Shown here: positions 9,307 to 19,652 of the stretch, piece by piece
How positions within the stretch are numbered: the stretch's first letter is position 1
How the letters are laid out: every line of letters starts with the position of its first letter
Assembly: GCF_002086285.1 (NCBI RefSeq)
Contig: NZ_MVHU01000012.1
Location: 53,518 to 117,517 of the forward strand
DNA length: 64,000 nt
DNA from: Mycolicibacter kumamotonensis
GTDB taxonomy: Bacteria > Actinomycetota > Actinomycetes > Mycobacteriales > Mycobacteriaceae
Direction of reading: 5' to 3'
The notes under the pieces: generated by a model
What the model saw: only the letters and a program-made list of their open reading frames with translations
Told to the model about the DNA's origin: nothing
Databases searched by the model: none
Made by a program: the position numbers and the translations under genes

Positions 9307-10278
9307 ATGCGCGATCAGTGGAGCCGGCGCGGCTTCTTCGGCCTCTGCAGTACGGCCGGAGCCGCAACGTTGTTGGCGGCCTGCGCATCCGAACGCCATG
9401 ATGACCGCGGCGCCCCGGGACCGGTGACCATAACTCACCTCTTCGGCGAGACGACCGTCCCGGAACCGCCCAAGCGGGTGGTCAGCGCCGGCTACACCGG
9501 TCAGGACGACCTGCTCGCGCTGGGAGTGGTACCCATCGCGGTCACCGCCTGGTTCGGCGACCAGCCGTTCGCGGTATGGCCCTGGGCGCGACAGCGCCTC
9601 GGCGCGGCCAGACCCGTGGTGTTGGACTTGGACAACGGGATTGCGGTCGACCAGATCGCCGACCTCAAGCCGGATCTCATCATCGCGACCAACGCCGGGG
9701 TAGACGCCGAGACCTACCAGAAGCTGTCGGCGATCGCGCCGACCGTGCCGCAATCCGGCGGCGAAGCGTTCTTCGAGCCGTGGAAGACCCAGGCCACCGC
9801 CATCGGCGCAGCGGTACACCAGCCTCAGCAGATGCGGTCGCTCATCGACGGCGTCGACGCCCAGTTCGCCGAGGTCGCCGCGGCGCATCCCGGCTTCGCC
9901 GGCAAGAAGGCCCTGCTGCTGGCGGGCCGTCTCGAGAGCGGCCCCGACAGCGACTCCGGGCACGGATTCGTCACCGCCGGCACGGGTTGGCGCACCGAGT
10001 TCCTCGCCCAGATGGGATTGACCGTCGCCGATGCGCCGGCGGTCATCGGCCGCGACCGGGTCGGTGCCACCCTCGGCGGCGCCGACGTGCTGATCTGGAC
10101 CACCGAGAGCGACGACGAACGCCGGGCGCTGTTGGACGATCCCGACATCGCCGCCTACGAGTCGCGCAGCGTCTTCACCACCAAGGACCAGGCGGGGGCG
10201 ATCGCCTTCGCCTCCCCGCTGAGCTACCCGCTGGTGGCCCAGCAGTTGCCGGGGCCGATCGCCGAAATCGTCGGGTAG
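9307..10278 (+). CDS. Iron-siderophore type ABC transporter substrate-binding lipoprotein
   Basis: A 323-residue secreted lipoprotein of the FecB/BtuF-like periplasmic binding family (class III, two lobes joined by a helix). The N-terminus has a twin-arginine-like stretch (SRRGFFGLC) and the lipobox LLAAC with acceptor Cys26. Motifs include PKRVVSAGYTGQDDLLALGV and IADLKPDLIIATNAG, as in siderophore-binding proteins. It sits between the 5-oxoprolinase and pxpB, the same order I recall in M. tuberculosis (Rv0266c, Rv0265c, Rv0264c). No permease or ATPase gene is adjacent. The ligand could be a ferric siderophore or something tied to oxoproline; the sequence does not decide. Confidence 0.8.
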   Translation: MRDQWSRRGFFGLCSTAGAATLLAACASERHDDRGAPGPVTITHLFGETTVPEPPKRVVSAGYTGQDDLLALGVVPIAVTAWFGDQPFAVWPWARQRLGAARPVVLDLDNGIAVDQIADLKPDLIIATNAGVDAETYQKLSAIAPTVPQSGGEAFFEPWKTQATAIGAAVHQPQQMRSLIDGVDAQFAEVAAAHPGFAGKKALLLAGRLESGPDSDSGHGFVTAGTGWRTEFLAQMGLTVADAPAVIGRDRVGATLGGADVLIWTTESDDERRALLDDPDIAAYESRSVFTTKDQAGAIAFASPLSYPLVAQQLPGPIAEIVG

Positions 10279-10355
10279 CAATCCCGACTCTGCGCGTTTG
10301 GTAAGGCCCCTCTGGCATAGCCCGCAGAACTGTGGCCTAGATCACTTCGCGCGGC

Positions 10356-10361
10356 TACGGT
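10356..10361 (+). promoter_or_regulatory. Candidate -10 element upstream of pxpB
   Basis: TACGGT (TANNNT) ends six bases before the ATG at 10368, fitting a leaderless start. A GGGG run just before the ATG could alternatively act as a close ribosome site. Confidence 0.35.
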
Positions 10362-10367
10362 CGGGGT

Positions 10368-11018
10368 ATGAGCGCGACATTGGCCTCCCGGGCGACCGAC
10401 ACAATCCTCGACTACGGCGACTGCGCACTGCTGTTGCAGTTCGACCGCACCGCCGAGGTACTGGCATGGACCGCGGCCCTGAGCGCCGCGGCGCTGCCCG
10501 GGGTGATCGACATCGTGCCGGCGTCACGCACCGTGTTGGTGAAGCTGGACGGCCCCGACTACCAGACCGGTGTCCGACGCCGGCTGGCCAAGCTGAGCGT
10601 GGAAGCGGAGGAGATCGCGACCACCCCGGCCGATGCCGCGGTCGACGTGGTGATCGACGTGGTCTACGACGGCCCGGACCTCGCCGAGGTGGCCGAGCGC
10701 ACCGGATTGACCGTCGCCCAGGTGATCAACGCGCACACCGAGACGCCCTGGCGGGTCGGATTCGGCGGTTCGACCCCGGGTTTCGCCTACCTGATCGGCG
10801 GCGACCCGCGACTGCAGGTGCCGCGCCGCGCCGAGTTGCGGGACGCCGTTCCGGCCGGGTCGGTGGCGCTCGCCGGCCAGTTCAGCGGCATCTACCCGCG
10901 CCAGTGGCCGGGCGGTTGGCAGTTGATCGGCCGCACCGACGCGGTGCTGTGGGATCTGGCACGGCCCAGCCCGGCGCTGCTCACACCGGGGCGCACGGTG
11001 CAGTTCCGGGCCGCGTGA
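10368..11018 (+). CDS. pxpB: 5-oxoprolinase subunit PxpB (KipI/allophanate hydrolase subunit 1 family)
   Basis: A 216-residue protein of the carboxyltransferase subdomain A family, which with PxpA and PxpC forms the prokaryotic ATP-dependent 5-oxoprolinase. Visible features are the early [10 protein letters not shown] strand, the central [23 protein letters not shown] motif and the C-terminal [13 protein letters not shown], all standard for KipI/PxpB. It is followed 15 bp later by pxpC. PxpA (LamB/YcsF family) is not in the window. The adjacent OplAH-type fused enzyme could do the same chemistry, so the real partner of this subunit is open. Confidence 0.88.
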   Translation: MSATLASRATDTILDYGDCALLLQFDRTAEVLAWTAALSAAALPGVIDIVPASRTVLVKLDGPDYQTGVRRRLAKLSVEAEEIATTPADAAVDVVIDVVYDGPDLAEVAERTGLTVAQVINAHTETPWRVGFGGSTPGFAYLIGGDPRLQVPRRAELRDAVPAGSVALAGQFSGIYPRQWPGGWQLIGRTDAVLWDLARPSPALLTPGRTVQFRAA

Positions 11019-11032
11019 CACCGGGAGGATGA

Positions 11033-12481
<1,449 letters not shown>

Positions 12482-12595
12482 GCCGGGGGTTTCCCCTGGT
12501 CGCCGCGCTCACAGCAAATACGCAACCGAAACAGCAGGCTGTAGGCAGGCAGGCGACGTAGTCTGTCCCGCTGGACATCGACCCGGGAGACCCCC

Positions 12596-13819
12596 ATGCT
12601 CTTTGAGTTCTGGCACAACTTCACCCACAACCTCTTCAAGCCACTGCTCCTCTTTTTCTACATGGGTTTCCTGATTCCCCTCCTGAAAGTTCAGTTCGAA
12701 TTCCCTTATGTGCTGTATCAGGGCTTGACGCTGTATCTGCTGCTGGCGATCGGCTGGCGTGGCGGTGAGGAGCTCGCCAGCATCGACGCATCGAGCATCG
12801 GCGGGGTCCTCGGCTTCATCGTGCTGGGGTTCTTCACCAACCTGACCATCGGATTCATCGCCTACGGGATGTTGTCCCGGATGACCGGGATGAGACGTAT
12901 CGACCGAGCCACCGTGGCCGGTTATTACGGGTCGGATTCCGCCGGCACGTTCGCCACCTGCCTAGGCGTCCTGGCGGCATTGGACATCGCGTTCGACGCC
13001 TACATGCCGGTGATGCTGGCCATCATGGAGATCCCGGGTTGCATCGTGGCGCTGCTCCTGGTGGCGCGGTTACGCGAGCGCGGTATGGACCCGCTGGGCA
13101 ACATGCCCGACGAGCCGGGCTACAACCCCAAGGCGCGCCTGGAGTTGGTCACCGCCGCCCAGCTGAGCGCACAGCATCCCCAGACCCGGCGTCAGGCGGA
13201 GATCGAAGATGAGCTGGAGATCTCGCTGGAGAAACTCGAACACCCCGACGCGGCCGCTGCCGAGCCGGTGGTGACGGCGGCGGCGCCGGTCAGCGTGCCG
13301 CTGCTGCGCGAAGTGCTGCTCAACCCGGGCCTGTACCTGCTTTTCGGTGGAGTCATCATCGGCTTCGTCGGCCGCCTGCAGGGCGCTTCGGTGATCGAGG
13401 ACGGGGACCATGTCTTCGTCACGGCGTTCCAGGGCATGCTGTGCCTGTTCCTGCTCGAGATGGGCATGACGGCGTCGCGCAAACTCAAGGACCTGCGGAC
13501 CGCGGGCCGTGGATTGATCGCATTCGGGTTGTTGGCCCCGAATGTCTTTGCCACAGCTGGGATTTTCATCGTCCACACCTACTCGCAGGTCACCGGGATC
13601 CACTTCGAGACGGGCAGCTACGTACTGTTCGCGGTGCTGTGCGGCGCGGCCTCGTATATCGCTGTTCCCGCGGTGCAGCGAATCGCGATCCCGGAGGCCA
13701 GTCCCACGGTGCCGCTCGCGTCATCGCTGGGTCTGACGTTCTCCTACAACGTGACCATCGGCATTCCGCTGTATCTCCAGATCACTCACGCCGTCAACAG
13801 CTGGCTACCCCTCAGCTGA
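12596..13819 (+). CDS. Sodium-dependent bicarbonate transporter, SbtA family (DUF897)
   Basis: Integral membrane protein of 407 residues with two repeated halves of about five helices. A hydrophilic cytoplasmic loop (about residues 190-235, rich in Glu, Ala and Gln) separates them. SbtA proteins import bicarbonate with sodium. The first half contains VAGYYGSDSAGTFATCLGVL and the second contains VLCGAASYIAVPAVQR, the paired substrate-site regions of the family. It starts at ATG 12596 after a GGGAGA site, 114 bp beyond aac(2'). No SbtB-like PII partner is adjacent. In M. tuberculosis the neighbouring aac and narK3 genes are next to each other, so this gene looks inserted or lost there. Confidence 0.85.
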   Translation: MLFEFWHNFTHNLFKPLLLFFYMGFLIPLLKVQFEFPYVLYQGLTLYLLLAIGWRGGEELASIDASSIGGVLGFIVLGFFTNLTIGFIAYGMLSRMTGMRRIDRATVAGYYGSDSAGTFATCLGVLAALDIAFDAYMPVMLAIMEIPGCIVALLLVARLRERGMDPLGNMPDEPGYNPKARLELVTAAQLSAQHPQTRRQAEIEDELEISLEKLEHPDAAAAEPVVTAAAPVSVPLLREVLLNPGLYLLFGGVIIGFVGRLQGASVIEDGDHVFVTAFQGMLCLFLLEMGMTASRKLKDLRTAGRGLIAFGLLAPNVFATAGIFIVHTYSQVTGIHFETGSYVLFAVLCGAASYIAVPAVQRIAIPEASPTVPLASSLGLTFSYNVTIGIPLYLQITHAVNSWLPLS

Positions 13820-13937
13820 TTGACAGGGGGTTGTGTGAAATAGGCTGCGCGCACATGCAATACGTGACGTTGCCCACATCATGAACGACTCTGCTCCAGG
13901 CGCCGTGTACCAGTAGGGCTGCACTCCAACGCATTTA

Positions 13938-13958
13938 CAGGTTCTACACCGAAACCTG
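13938..13958. promoter_or_regulatory. Inverted repeat upstream of narK
   Basis: CAGGTT-N9-AACCTG, perfect 6-bp arms, lies about 90 bp before the narK ATG. This 229-bp intergenic region otherwise shows only possible -10 motifs. It may be an operator for NnaR-type or other regulators; no consensus known to me matches it. Confidence 0.3.
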
Positions 13959-14048
13959 CCAGTTCGGATGGGTATGTTCGCTCAGCGGCCCACCGTGACG
14001 AGGTAGCACGGCACGGCACGACGGTGGCCCAGAGCACGAGGAGTTTCC

Positions 14049-15455
14049 ATGACGCCCACCCATCTCAGCGAATTCGACCCGGAGGACTGTGCGGCCTGGG
14101 AGAGCGGCAACAAAGCCGTCGCGCGACGCAACCTGATCTGGTCAACCGCCACCATGCACGTCGCCTTCTCCATCTGGTCACTGTGGTCGGTGGTCGTCTT
14201 GTTCATGCCCGAATCGGTTTACGGCATCAAACCGGGCGACAAGCTGTTGCTCGCGGCGGTCGCCACCCTGGTCGGTGCGGGTGTGCGGATTCCGTACGTG
14301 GCGGCCACCGCCAAGTTCGGTGGTCGCGACTGGGCGGTGTCCTCGTCGCTGATTCTGCTGATACCCACAGTCGGCACGCTGTTGTTGCTGGTCAACCCGG
14401 GCCAGCCCCTGTGGATGTATCTGGTGTGTGCAGCCCTGACCGGGCTGGGGGGCGGCAACTACGCGGCATCGCTGGCCAACGTCGACGCGTTCTACCCGCA
14501 ACGACTCAAGGGCGTGGCACTCGGGCTGTGCGGCGGTATCGGCAACCTCGGGGTGGCGGCCATCCAGCTGGTCGGGCTGCTGGTCCTTGCCACCGTCGGC
14601 AACACCAAACCCGAGCTGGTCTGCGGTATCTACCTGGTGCTGCTCGCCCTGGTCGGTATCGGCGCCGCGCTGCGCATGGACAACCTCGACCACGGCGCCA
14701 AAGAGGTGGGCAGCATCCGGTCGATCCTGTCGGTTCCCGACAGCTGGGTCATCTCGTTGTTGTATTGCGCCGCCTTCGGTTCGTTCATCGGCTTCGCCTT
14801 CGCCTTCGCCCAGGTGCTGCACGTCACCTTCGAGGAGACCGGCCACAGCCCCGCCGACGCCTCGCTGTACGCCGCCCGGATCGCCTTCCTGGGGCCGCTG
14901 CTGGGCGCGTTGTCGCGCATCTACGGGGGCCGGGTGGCAGACCGGCGCGGGGGTGGACGGGTCACCTTCGTCGTCTTCGTCGGAATGATCCTGGGCGCCG
15001 CGATTCTGGCCGTCACCAGCACGATCGACGACCGCACCCCCGGCACGGTGACCTCGACCACGGTCGTGCTCTACATCAGCGGGTTCATCGCGCTGTTCAT
15101 CCTGGCCGGGATGGGCAACGGCTCGGTACTGAAGATGATCCCGTCCATCTTCGAGGCCCGCAGCCGCTCGCTGGACTGCAGCGAGGCCGAGCGCCGTCAC
15201 TGGGCGCGTTCGCATTCCGGTGCGTTGATCGGATTCGCCACCGCAGTCGGCGCGCTCGGCGGGGTCGCCATCAACCTGACGCTGCGGCAGGCCTACGCCA
15301 GCACCGGAACCGAGACGCCCGCCTTCTGGATCTTCCTCGCAACGTATTGCGCCGCAGCGGTATTGACCTGGGTGATGTACGTGCGCCGGCCCCCGCGGAT
15401 GCCGGCCCGCACTGCCCCGCGGGCGACGCAGGACACCGAGACGGTGCCGGTGTGA
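14049..15455 (+). CDS. Nitrate/nitrite transporter, NarK family (NarK3-like), MFS
   Basis: Twelve-helix major facilitator carrier of 468 residues for nitrate uptake or nitrite export. Both nitrate signature motifs of the family are visible: GLGGGNYAASLANVDAFYPQ in the first half and GMGNGSVLKMIPSIFEARS in the second. It starts at ATG 14049 after GAGGAG. Length and place (next to aac, followed by a NnaR-type winged helix and CbiX) resemble M. tuberculosis narK3 (Rv0261c). It is a close paralogue of the transporter at 17094-18485; the two N-termini share WSTxxxHVxFSIWSxWSVxVLFMPESVYG. Tandem paralogues suggest different affinity, direction or expression. Confidence 0.88.
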   Translation: MTPTHLSEFDPEDCAAWESGNKAVARRNLIWSTATMHVAFSIWSLWSVVVLFMPESVYGIKPGDKLLLAAVATLVGAGVRIPYVAATAKFGGRDWAVSSSLILLIPTVGTLLLLVNPGQPLWMYLVCAALTGLGGGNYAASLANVDAFYPQRLKGVALGLCGGIGNLGVAAIQLVGLLVLATVGNTKPELVCGIYLVLLALVGIGAALRMDNLDHGAKEVGSIRSILSVPDSWVISLLYCAAFGSFIGFAFAFAQVLHVTFEETGHSPADASLYAARIAFLGPLLGALSRIYGGRVADRRGGGRVTFVVFVGMILGAAILAVTSTIDDRTPGTVTSTTVVLYISGFIALFILAGMGNGSVLKMIPSIFEARSRSLDCSEAERRHWARSHSGALIGFATAVGALGGVAINLTLRQAYASTGTETPAFWIFLATYCAAAVLTWVMYVRRPPRMPARTAPRATQDTETVPV

Positions 15456-15536
15456 TCCCAATCGCTGCCGCCCTGGGCAACGGACTGGAAATCACTCGGT
15501 AACACAGTGGAAATCGACTGCCGTTAAACCTTGTAC

Positions 15537-15842
15537 ATGAGCACCGTGCAAGCGGCCGGTCACCTCATCACGATTGAGGACGGCCGGGTCTTCGTGGACG
15601 GGATGATCAGGCCGGTTTCTCCCGCCGGCCTGGCCACCCTGCGGGCGCTCGCACACCGACCGGGCACCGTCGTGCCGCGGGACACCTTGCTGCGCGCACT
15701 GCCGGGTCGAGGCAACAGCGGGCACGCGGTGGACACTGCGGTGCTTCGGCTGCGAACCGCGTTGGGCGACAGCCAGATCGTCGCCACCGTGGTCAAGAGG
15801 GGTTACCGACTCGCGGTCGACGACCAACCGGGGGCCGCATGA
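15537..15842 (+). CDS. Stand-alone winged-helix domain, truncated NnaR-type regulator
   Basis: A 101-residue protein that is almost wholly a Trans_reg_C (OmpR/PhoB-type) winged helix. By eye it is about 70% identical over 90 residues to the C-terminus of the full HemD-winged-helix regulator at 18516-19652; both end VATVVKRGYRLAVD. No HemD domain precedes it: only 81 bp separate it from the narK stop. ATG 15537 is chosen over the in-frame TTG at 15531. Its stop overlaps the cbiX start (ATGA), so the two are coupled. In M. tuberculosis I recall a full HemD-winged-helix gene (Rv0260c) at this place. It may be a deletion product that still binds DNA. Confidence 0.82.
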   Translation: MSTVQAAGHLITIEDGRVFVDGMIRPVSPAGLATLRALAHRPGTVVPRDTLLRALPGRGNSGHAVDTAVLRLRTALGDSQIVATVVKRGYRLAVDDQPGAA

Positions 15843-16555
15843 TCCCCATCCTGGTCGCACACGGCACCCGCCGGCCCGAGGGCATCGTCATGATCGGTGA
15901 ACTCGCCGAACGGGTCGGTGCGCTGCTGGGCCAGCCGGTGCGGGTGGCCTTCGTCGACGTACTGGGCCCCACCCCGACCGAGGTCCTTGCCGCGGAGGCC
16001 GACTCCGGTCGTCCGGCGGTCGTGGTGCCGGCTTTTCTGGCCCGCGGCTATCACGTCGGGGTGGACGTGCCCACGCACGTCCTGGCCAGCGGGCACCCGG
16101 ACGTCACGATGACCCCGGCACTGGGACCGGATCGGCGGGTGGCCGCTGTGGTGGCCGCGCGACTGGCCGAAGCGGGCTGGCTTCCCGGGGACTCGGTGGT
16201 TCTCGCGGCGGCCGGTTCGTCAGACCCGACGGCGCGCGCCGACCTGGACCAGGCCGCGCAGATGCTGTCGGGGTTTCTCGGCACGCACGTCGAGGCGGCG
16301 TTCGCCGCCACCGGCAGGCCCACGGTCGCCGACGCGGTGGCAGCCTTGCGCAGTCACGGCGCGACCAGGGTGGTGGTGGCGTCATATCTGCTGGCCGACG
16401 GACTCTTTCAGCGGCGACTACACGAGGCGGGGGCGGATCTGGTGACCCGGCCACTGGGCACCCACCCCGGCCTCGCCCGGATCGTCGCCGATCGCTTCAT
16501 CACCGCGCAGACCCGGCTGCCGTTGCGGTCAGGGCTTTTTGGCGACGGTCAGTAG
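15839..16555 (+). CDS. CbiX-type sirohydrochlorin chelatase
   Basis: A 238-residue protein with two CbiX/SirB repeats. The N-terminus IPILVAHGTRRPEG and the second-half VVLAAAGSSDPTAR are the paired metal-chelatase strands. PAFLARGYHVGVDVP and SYLLADGLFQRRL hold further family residues. The enzyme class inserts Fe or Co into sirohydrochlorin; Fe gives siroheme, the prosthetic group of NirB. The first repeat has His in the usual catalytic place (AHG), while the second has AAG, as in many two-repeat forms. Translationally coupled to the winged-helix gene upstream and convergent (27-bp overlap) with the cupin gene. Confidence 0.85.
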   Translation: MIPILVAHGTRRPEGIVMIGELAERVGALLGQPVRVAFVDVLGPTPTEVLAAEADSGRPAVVVPAFLARGYHVGVDVPTHVLASGHPDVTMTPALGPDRRVAAVVAARLAEAGWLPGDSVVLAAAGSSDPTARADLDQAAQMLSGFLGTHVEAAFAATGRPTVADAVAALRSHGATRVVVASYLLADGLFQRRLHEAGADLVTRPLGTHPGLARIVADRFITAQTRLPLRSGLFGDGQ

Positions 16556-16864
16556 CAGCGTCGAATCCTCCAGCGCACTGACCGCGTGCACCGCCGGCGG
16601 TATCACCAACAGGTCGCCGCTTCGGCCGATCCAGGAGTCGGTGCCGGCCGTCAGCTTGATCCGGCCGCTGAGCACATGCAGCGTCGCGTCGTCGGCCGAG
16701 TTGTCGTGGTCGTCGAGTGTCTGCCCCTGGCGCAGCGCGATCACGGTCTGCCGCAACACACATTCGTGACCGCCGACCACCGTGGTGGCGCTGCGGCCGC
16801 TGGATTCGGCACCGGCTCGGTCGAGTTGATCGCGGGCCAGGGCTGTGAGTGAGAACTTCTTCAT
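16529..16864 (-). CDS. Small cupin-domain protein
   Basis: A 111-residue single-domain cupin. The frame is open to 16942, but ATG 16864 (MKKFSLTALARDQL) is the natural start; the extra upstream residues are Arg/Pro-rich and lack family character. The beta-barrel motifs are degenerate: LRQGQTLDDHDNSADDATLHVLSGRIKL gives an H-x-N/D...H arrangement, then GDLLVIPPAVHAVSALED. This may bind a metal or act as a sensor. It is on the opposite strand, between cbiX and the second nitrate transporter. No function can be assigned; proteins of this type often sense or protect against small oxidised molecules. Confidence 0.75.
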   Translation of the reverse strand: MKKFSLTALARDQLDRAGAESSGRSATTVVGGHECVLRQTVIALRQGQTLDDHDNSADDATLHVLSGRIKLTAGTDSWIGRSGDLLVIPPAVHAVSALEDSTLLLTVAKKP

Positions 16865-17081
16865 CTGCCGACTCCGTCGTGGGGGTTTTCGGACCGACTG
16901 TGAGCCTACCGCCGCCCACCGGGCGAGCAGTCGTGGAATCACTCAAATACGGCTGTTGACGAGGGGATTCTCCCGGGAGCACGGGCGTTGTCCGGTCGAG
17001 TCTCACGCCCACCCCGGGCAACCGTGAGCAGAAGTTCACGGGGGGGACATCAGGTGCAGCTTTGCGGTAACGAAAGATTTC

Positions 17082-17087
17082 TACCGT
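17082..17087 (+). promoter_or_regulatory. Candidate -10 element for a leaderless narU transcript
   Basis: TACCGT (TANNNT) ends six bases before the ATG at 17094, with no Shine-Dalgarno sequence in between. This places the likely transcription start at the start codon. Confidence 0.45.
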
Positions 17088-17093
17088 GTTCCT

Positions 17094-18485
17094 ATGCCTC
17101 GTTCACACGTCATCACTGATTGGGATCCCGAAGACACCGTGGCCTGGGCGGCCGGTAACGACAAGATCGCCCGGCGCAACCTGATCTGGTCGACCATCGC
17201 CGAACACGTCGGCTTCTCGATCTGGTCAATCTGGTCGGTGATGGTGCTGTTCATGCCCGAATCGGTGTACGGCTTCACCAGCGGGGACAAATTCCTGCTC
17301 GCGGCCACCGCTACCCTGGCCGGCGGCGGGTTGCGCATCCCGTATTCGATGGCCACCGCGAAGTTCGGCGGCCGGAACTGGACCATCTTCTCCGCGCTGG
17401 TCCTGTTGATCCCGACGGTGTCGATGATGGTTCTGTTGGCCCACCCGGGCCTACCGCTGTGGCCGTATCTGGCGTGCGCGGTGCTGACCGGTCTCGGGGG
17501 CGGGAATTTTGCGGCGTCGATGACCAACGTGAACGCCTTCTACCCCAACCGGCTCAAGGGCTCGGCGCTGGCGGTCAACGCCGGTGGTGGCAACCTCGGG
17601 GTGCCGCTGATTCAGCTGGTCGGCTTGGCGGTGCTGGCAACCGCGGGCAATCGCCAACCGCACTGGGTGTGCGCGATCTACTTGGTGTTCCTCGCGGTCA
17701 CCGGGATCGGCGCGGCACTGTTCATGGATAACCTCGCCAATCACAAGGTCGACCTGACCGCGATGCGCTCGATCCTGCCTGCGGCCGACACGTGGATCAT
17801 CGCGCTGCTCTACATCGGTACCTTCGGATCGTTCATCGGGTACTCGTTCGCTTTCGGCCAGGTGCTTCAGATCAGCTTCGTCGGCAGCGGCCAGAGTGCC
17901 GCGCAGGCCTCGCTGCACGCCGCTCAGATCGCCTTTCTCGGACCGCTGTTGGGGTCGGTGGCGCGCATCATCGGCGGGCGGGTCGCCGACCGCATCGGCG
18001 GTGGCCGGGTCACCCTGGCCGCCTTCGGCGGTATGTTCGCCGCCGCCGGGCTGCTCGCCGGTGTCAGCTTCCTCAACGATCACCGCAGCGGTCCCACGAG
18101 CAGCGCCACCATGGTCGGCTTTGTCATCGGCTTCGTAGCGTTGTTCATCGTCTCGGGGATCGGCAATGGTTCGGTGTACAAGATGATCCCGTCGGTCTTC
18201 GAGGCCCGCAGTCACGCACTGGGTCTCAACGAGAGCGAGCGCCAGCAGTGGTCCCGGGCCATGTCGGGTGCTCTGATCGGATTCGCCGGTGCCATCGGCG
18301 CGTTCGGCGGGGTCGGTATCAATCTGGCTCTGCGCCAGTCGTATCTGTCCAGCGGGTCGGCAACGGCGGCATTCTGGATCTTCCTGGCCGGCTATATCGT
18401 CGCCGCGGGCGTGACCTGGCTGAGGTACGTGCGCAGCCCGATCCTCACCGTGCAACCTGCCCGGGCTGCTCTGGCTCCGGCATAA
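17094..18485 (+). CDS. Nitrate/nitrite transporter, NarK family (NarU-like), MFS
   Basis: A 463-residue, twelve-helix MFS carrier and close paralogue of the 14049-15455 protein. Nitrate signatures are GLGGGNFAASMTNVNAFYPN and GIGNGSVYKMIPSVFEARS. Length equals what I recall for M. tuberculosis NarU (Rv0267). The next gene, the HemD-winged-helix regulator, starts within about 30 bp and is probably cotranscribed, a pairing known for nnaR and narK in actinobacteria. Together with nirBD on the other strand it makes a compact nitrate/nitrite assimilation locus. Transport direction cannot be read from the sequence. Confidence 0.88.
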   Translation: MPRSHVITDWDPEDTVAWAAGNDKIARRNLIWSTIAEHVGFSIWSIWSVMVLFMPESVYGFTSGDKFLLAATATLAGGGLRIPYSMATAKFGGRNWTIFSALVLLIPTVSMMVLLAHPGLPLWPYLACAVLTGLGGGNFAASMTNVNAFYPNRLKGSALAVNAGGGNLGVPLIQLVGLAVLATAGNRQPHWVCAIYLVFLAVTGIGAALFMDNLANHKVDLTAMRSILPAADTWIIALLYIGTFGSFIGYSFAFGQVLQISFVGSGQSAAQASLHAAQIAFLGPLLGSVARIIGGRVADRIGGGRVTLAAFGGMFAAAGLLAGVSFLNDHRSGPTSSATMVGFVIGFVALFIVSGIGNGSVYKMIPSVFEARSHALGLNESERQQWSRAMSGALIGFAGAIGAFGGVGINLALRQSYLSSGSATAAFWIFLAGYIVAAGVTWLRYVRSPILTVQPARAALAPA

Positions 18486-18515
18486 AAGGTGGCCACCACC
18501 GCAGCGGGGATGCCC

Positions 18516-19652
18516 ATGAGCCGGCTGAATCAGACGCCGCTGAGCGGCTACCGGGTGGCGGTGACCTCGTCGCGCCGTGCTGACGAGCTCTGCGCCATGC
18601 TGCGCCGGCACGGCGCGACGGTCTGCGCCGCGCCGGCGATCGCGATGATCGATTTGACCGATGATGACGAGCTACACCGTCGCACTGAGGAATTGATCGC
18701 AGAGCCACCTGACATTCTGGTCGTCACAACCGCAATCGGTTTCCGCGGCTGGATCGCCGCCGCCGAGGGATGGGGGCTCGTCGATGAGCTGATCGAGGCA
18801 TTGCGATCAGCCCGCATCGTGGCACGTGGGCCGAAGGCCGTCGGCGCCTTGCGCGCGGCCGGGCTGCCCGAGGAGTGGTCCCCCCAATCCGAGTCGTCGT
18901 CGGCGATGCTCGGCTACCTGATGCAGGAAAACATCACCGGCTGCCGGATCGCGGTCCAGCTGCACGGTTCCACCAGCGGCTGTGATCCGATTCCGGAGCT
19001 GCTCGACCAACTCCGGTATGCGGGCGCCGATGTGGTGCCCATCAGGGTCTACCGGTGGCAGGCCGCCCGCCCGGGTGGAGAGTTCGACCAGTTGACCGCC
19101 GAGATCGCCCAGCGGCAGTTCGACGCCGTCAGCTTCACATCGGCCGCAGCCGTTCTGGCAACCCTGATGCGTGCCACCGAACTCGGCCTCTCCGATGAGT
19201 TGCTCGAGGCGCTGCGATCGGATGTGCACGCCATGTGCGTGGGTCCGGTGACTGCCCGGCCGCTGGCGGTACTGGGGGTACCCACCTCGTCCCCGCGGCG
19301 AATGCGCCTGGGTGCGCTGGCGCGCCATATCGTCGATCAGCTGCCCCGGTTGCGCACCCACACCGTGTATGCGGCCGGACACCGAATCGAGATCCGCAGC
19401 AGTTGCGTGATGGTCGACGGGGTGGCCAAGTCGTTGTCGCCCGCCGGAATGGCCACCCTGCGGGTGCTGGCCCACCACCCCGGCAGGGTGGTGTCACGCG
19501 ATGATCTGCTGGATGCGTTGCCGGGCAACGGAAGTAACACTCACGCGGTGGAAACTGCGGTGCTGCGACTCCGAACCTCCCTGGGCGACAAGAACATCGT
19601 CGCCACCGTGGTCAAGCGCGGTTACCGGCTGGCAGTAGACTCGGCCGGCTGA
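18516..19652 (+). CDS. nnaR: NnaR-type regulator: uroporphyrinogen-III synthase (HemD)-like domain plus winged helix
   Basis: A 378-residue protein. Residues about 1-265 are HemD-like: GYRVAVTSSRRADELCAMLRRHGA, then VQLHGSTSGCDPIPELLDQLRYAGADVVPIRVYRW and AVSFTSAAAVLATL. Residues about 275-375 are an OmpR-type winged helix ending TAVLRLRTSLGDKNIVATVV and KRGYRLAVD. Proteins with this architecture (NnaR in Streptomyces and M. smegmatis) act with GlnR to switch on nitrate/nitrite assimilation genes. ATG 18516 is preferred because GGGG lies at a good distance; GTG 18489 and ATG 18510 are alternatives. Whether the HemD part is catalytic or only senses a tetrapyrrole is unknown. It lies immediately after the narU gene. 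Confidence 0.85.
   Translation: MSRLNQTPLSGYRVAVTSSRRADELCAMLRRHGATVCAAPAIAMIDLTDDDELHRRTEELIAEPPDILVVTTAIGFRGWIAAAEGWGLVDELIEALRSARIVARGPKAVGALRAAGLPEEWSPQSESSSAMLGYLMQENITGCRIAVQLHGSTSGCDPIPELLDQLRYAGADVVPIRVYRWQAARPGGEFDQLTAEIAQRQFDAVSFTSAAAVLATLMRATELGLSDELLEALRSDVHAMCVGPVTARPLAVLGVPTSSPRRMRLGALARHIVDQLPRLRTHTVYAAGHRIEIRSSCVMVDGVAKSLSPAGMATLRVLAHHPGRVVSRDDLLDALPGNGSNTHAVETAVLRLRTSLGDKNIVATVVKRGYRLAVDSAG

Noticed and set aside
15456..15536. Possible HemD remnant before the short winged-helix gene
   Set aside because: The 81 bp show no HemD-like reading in any frame; there is nothing to call a pseudogene fragment.
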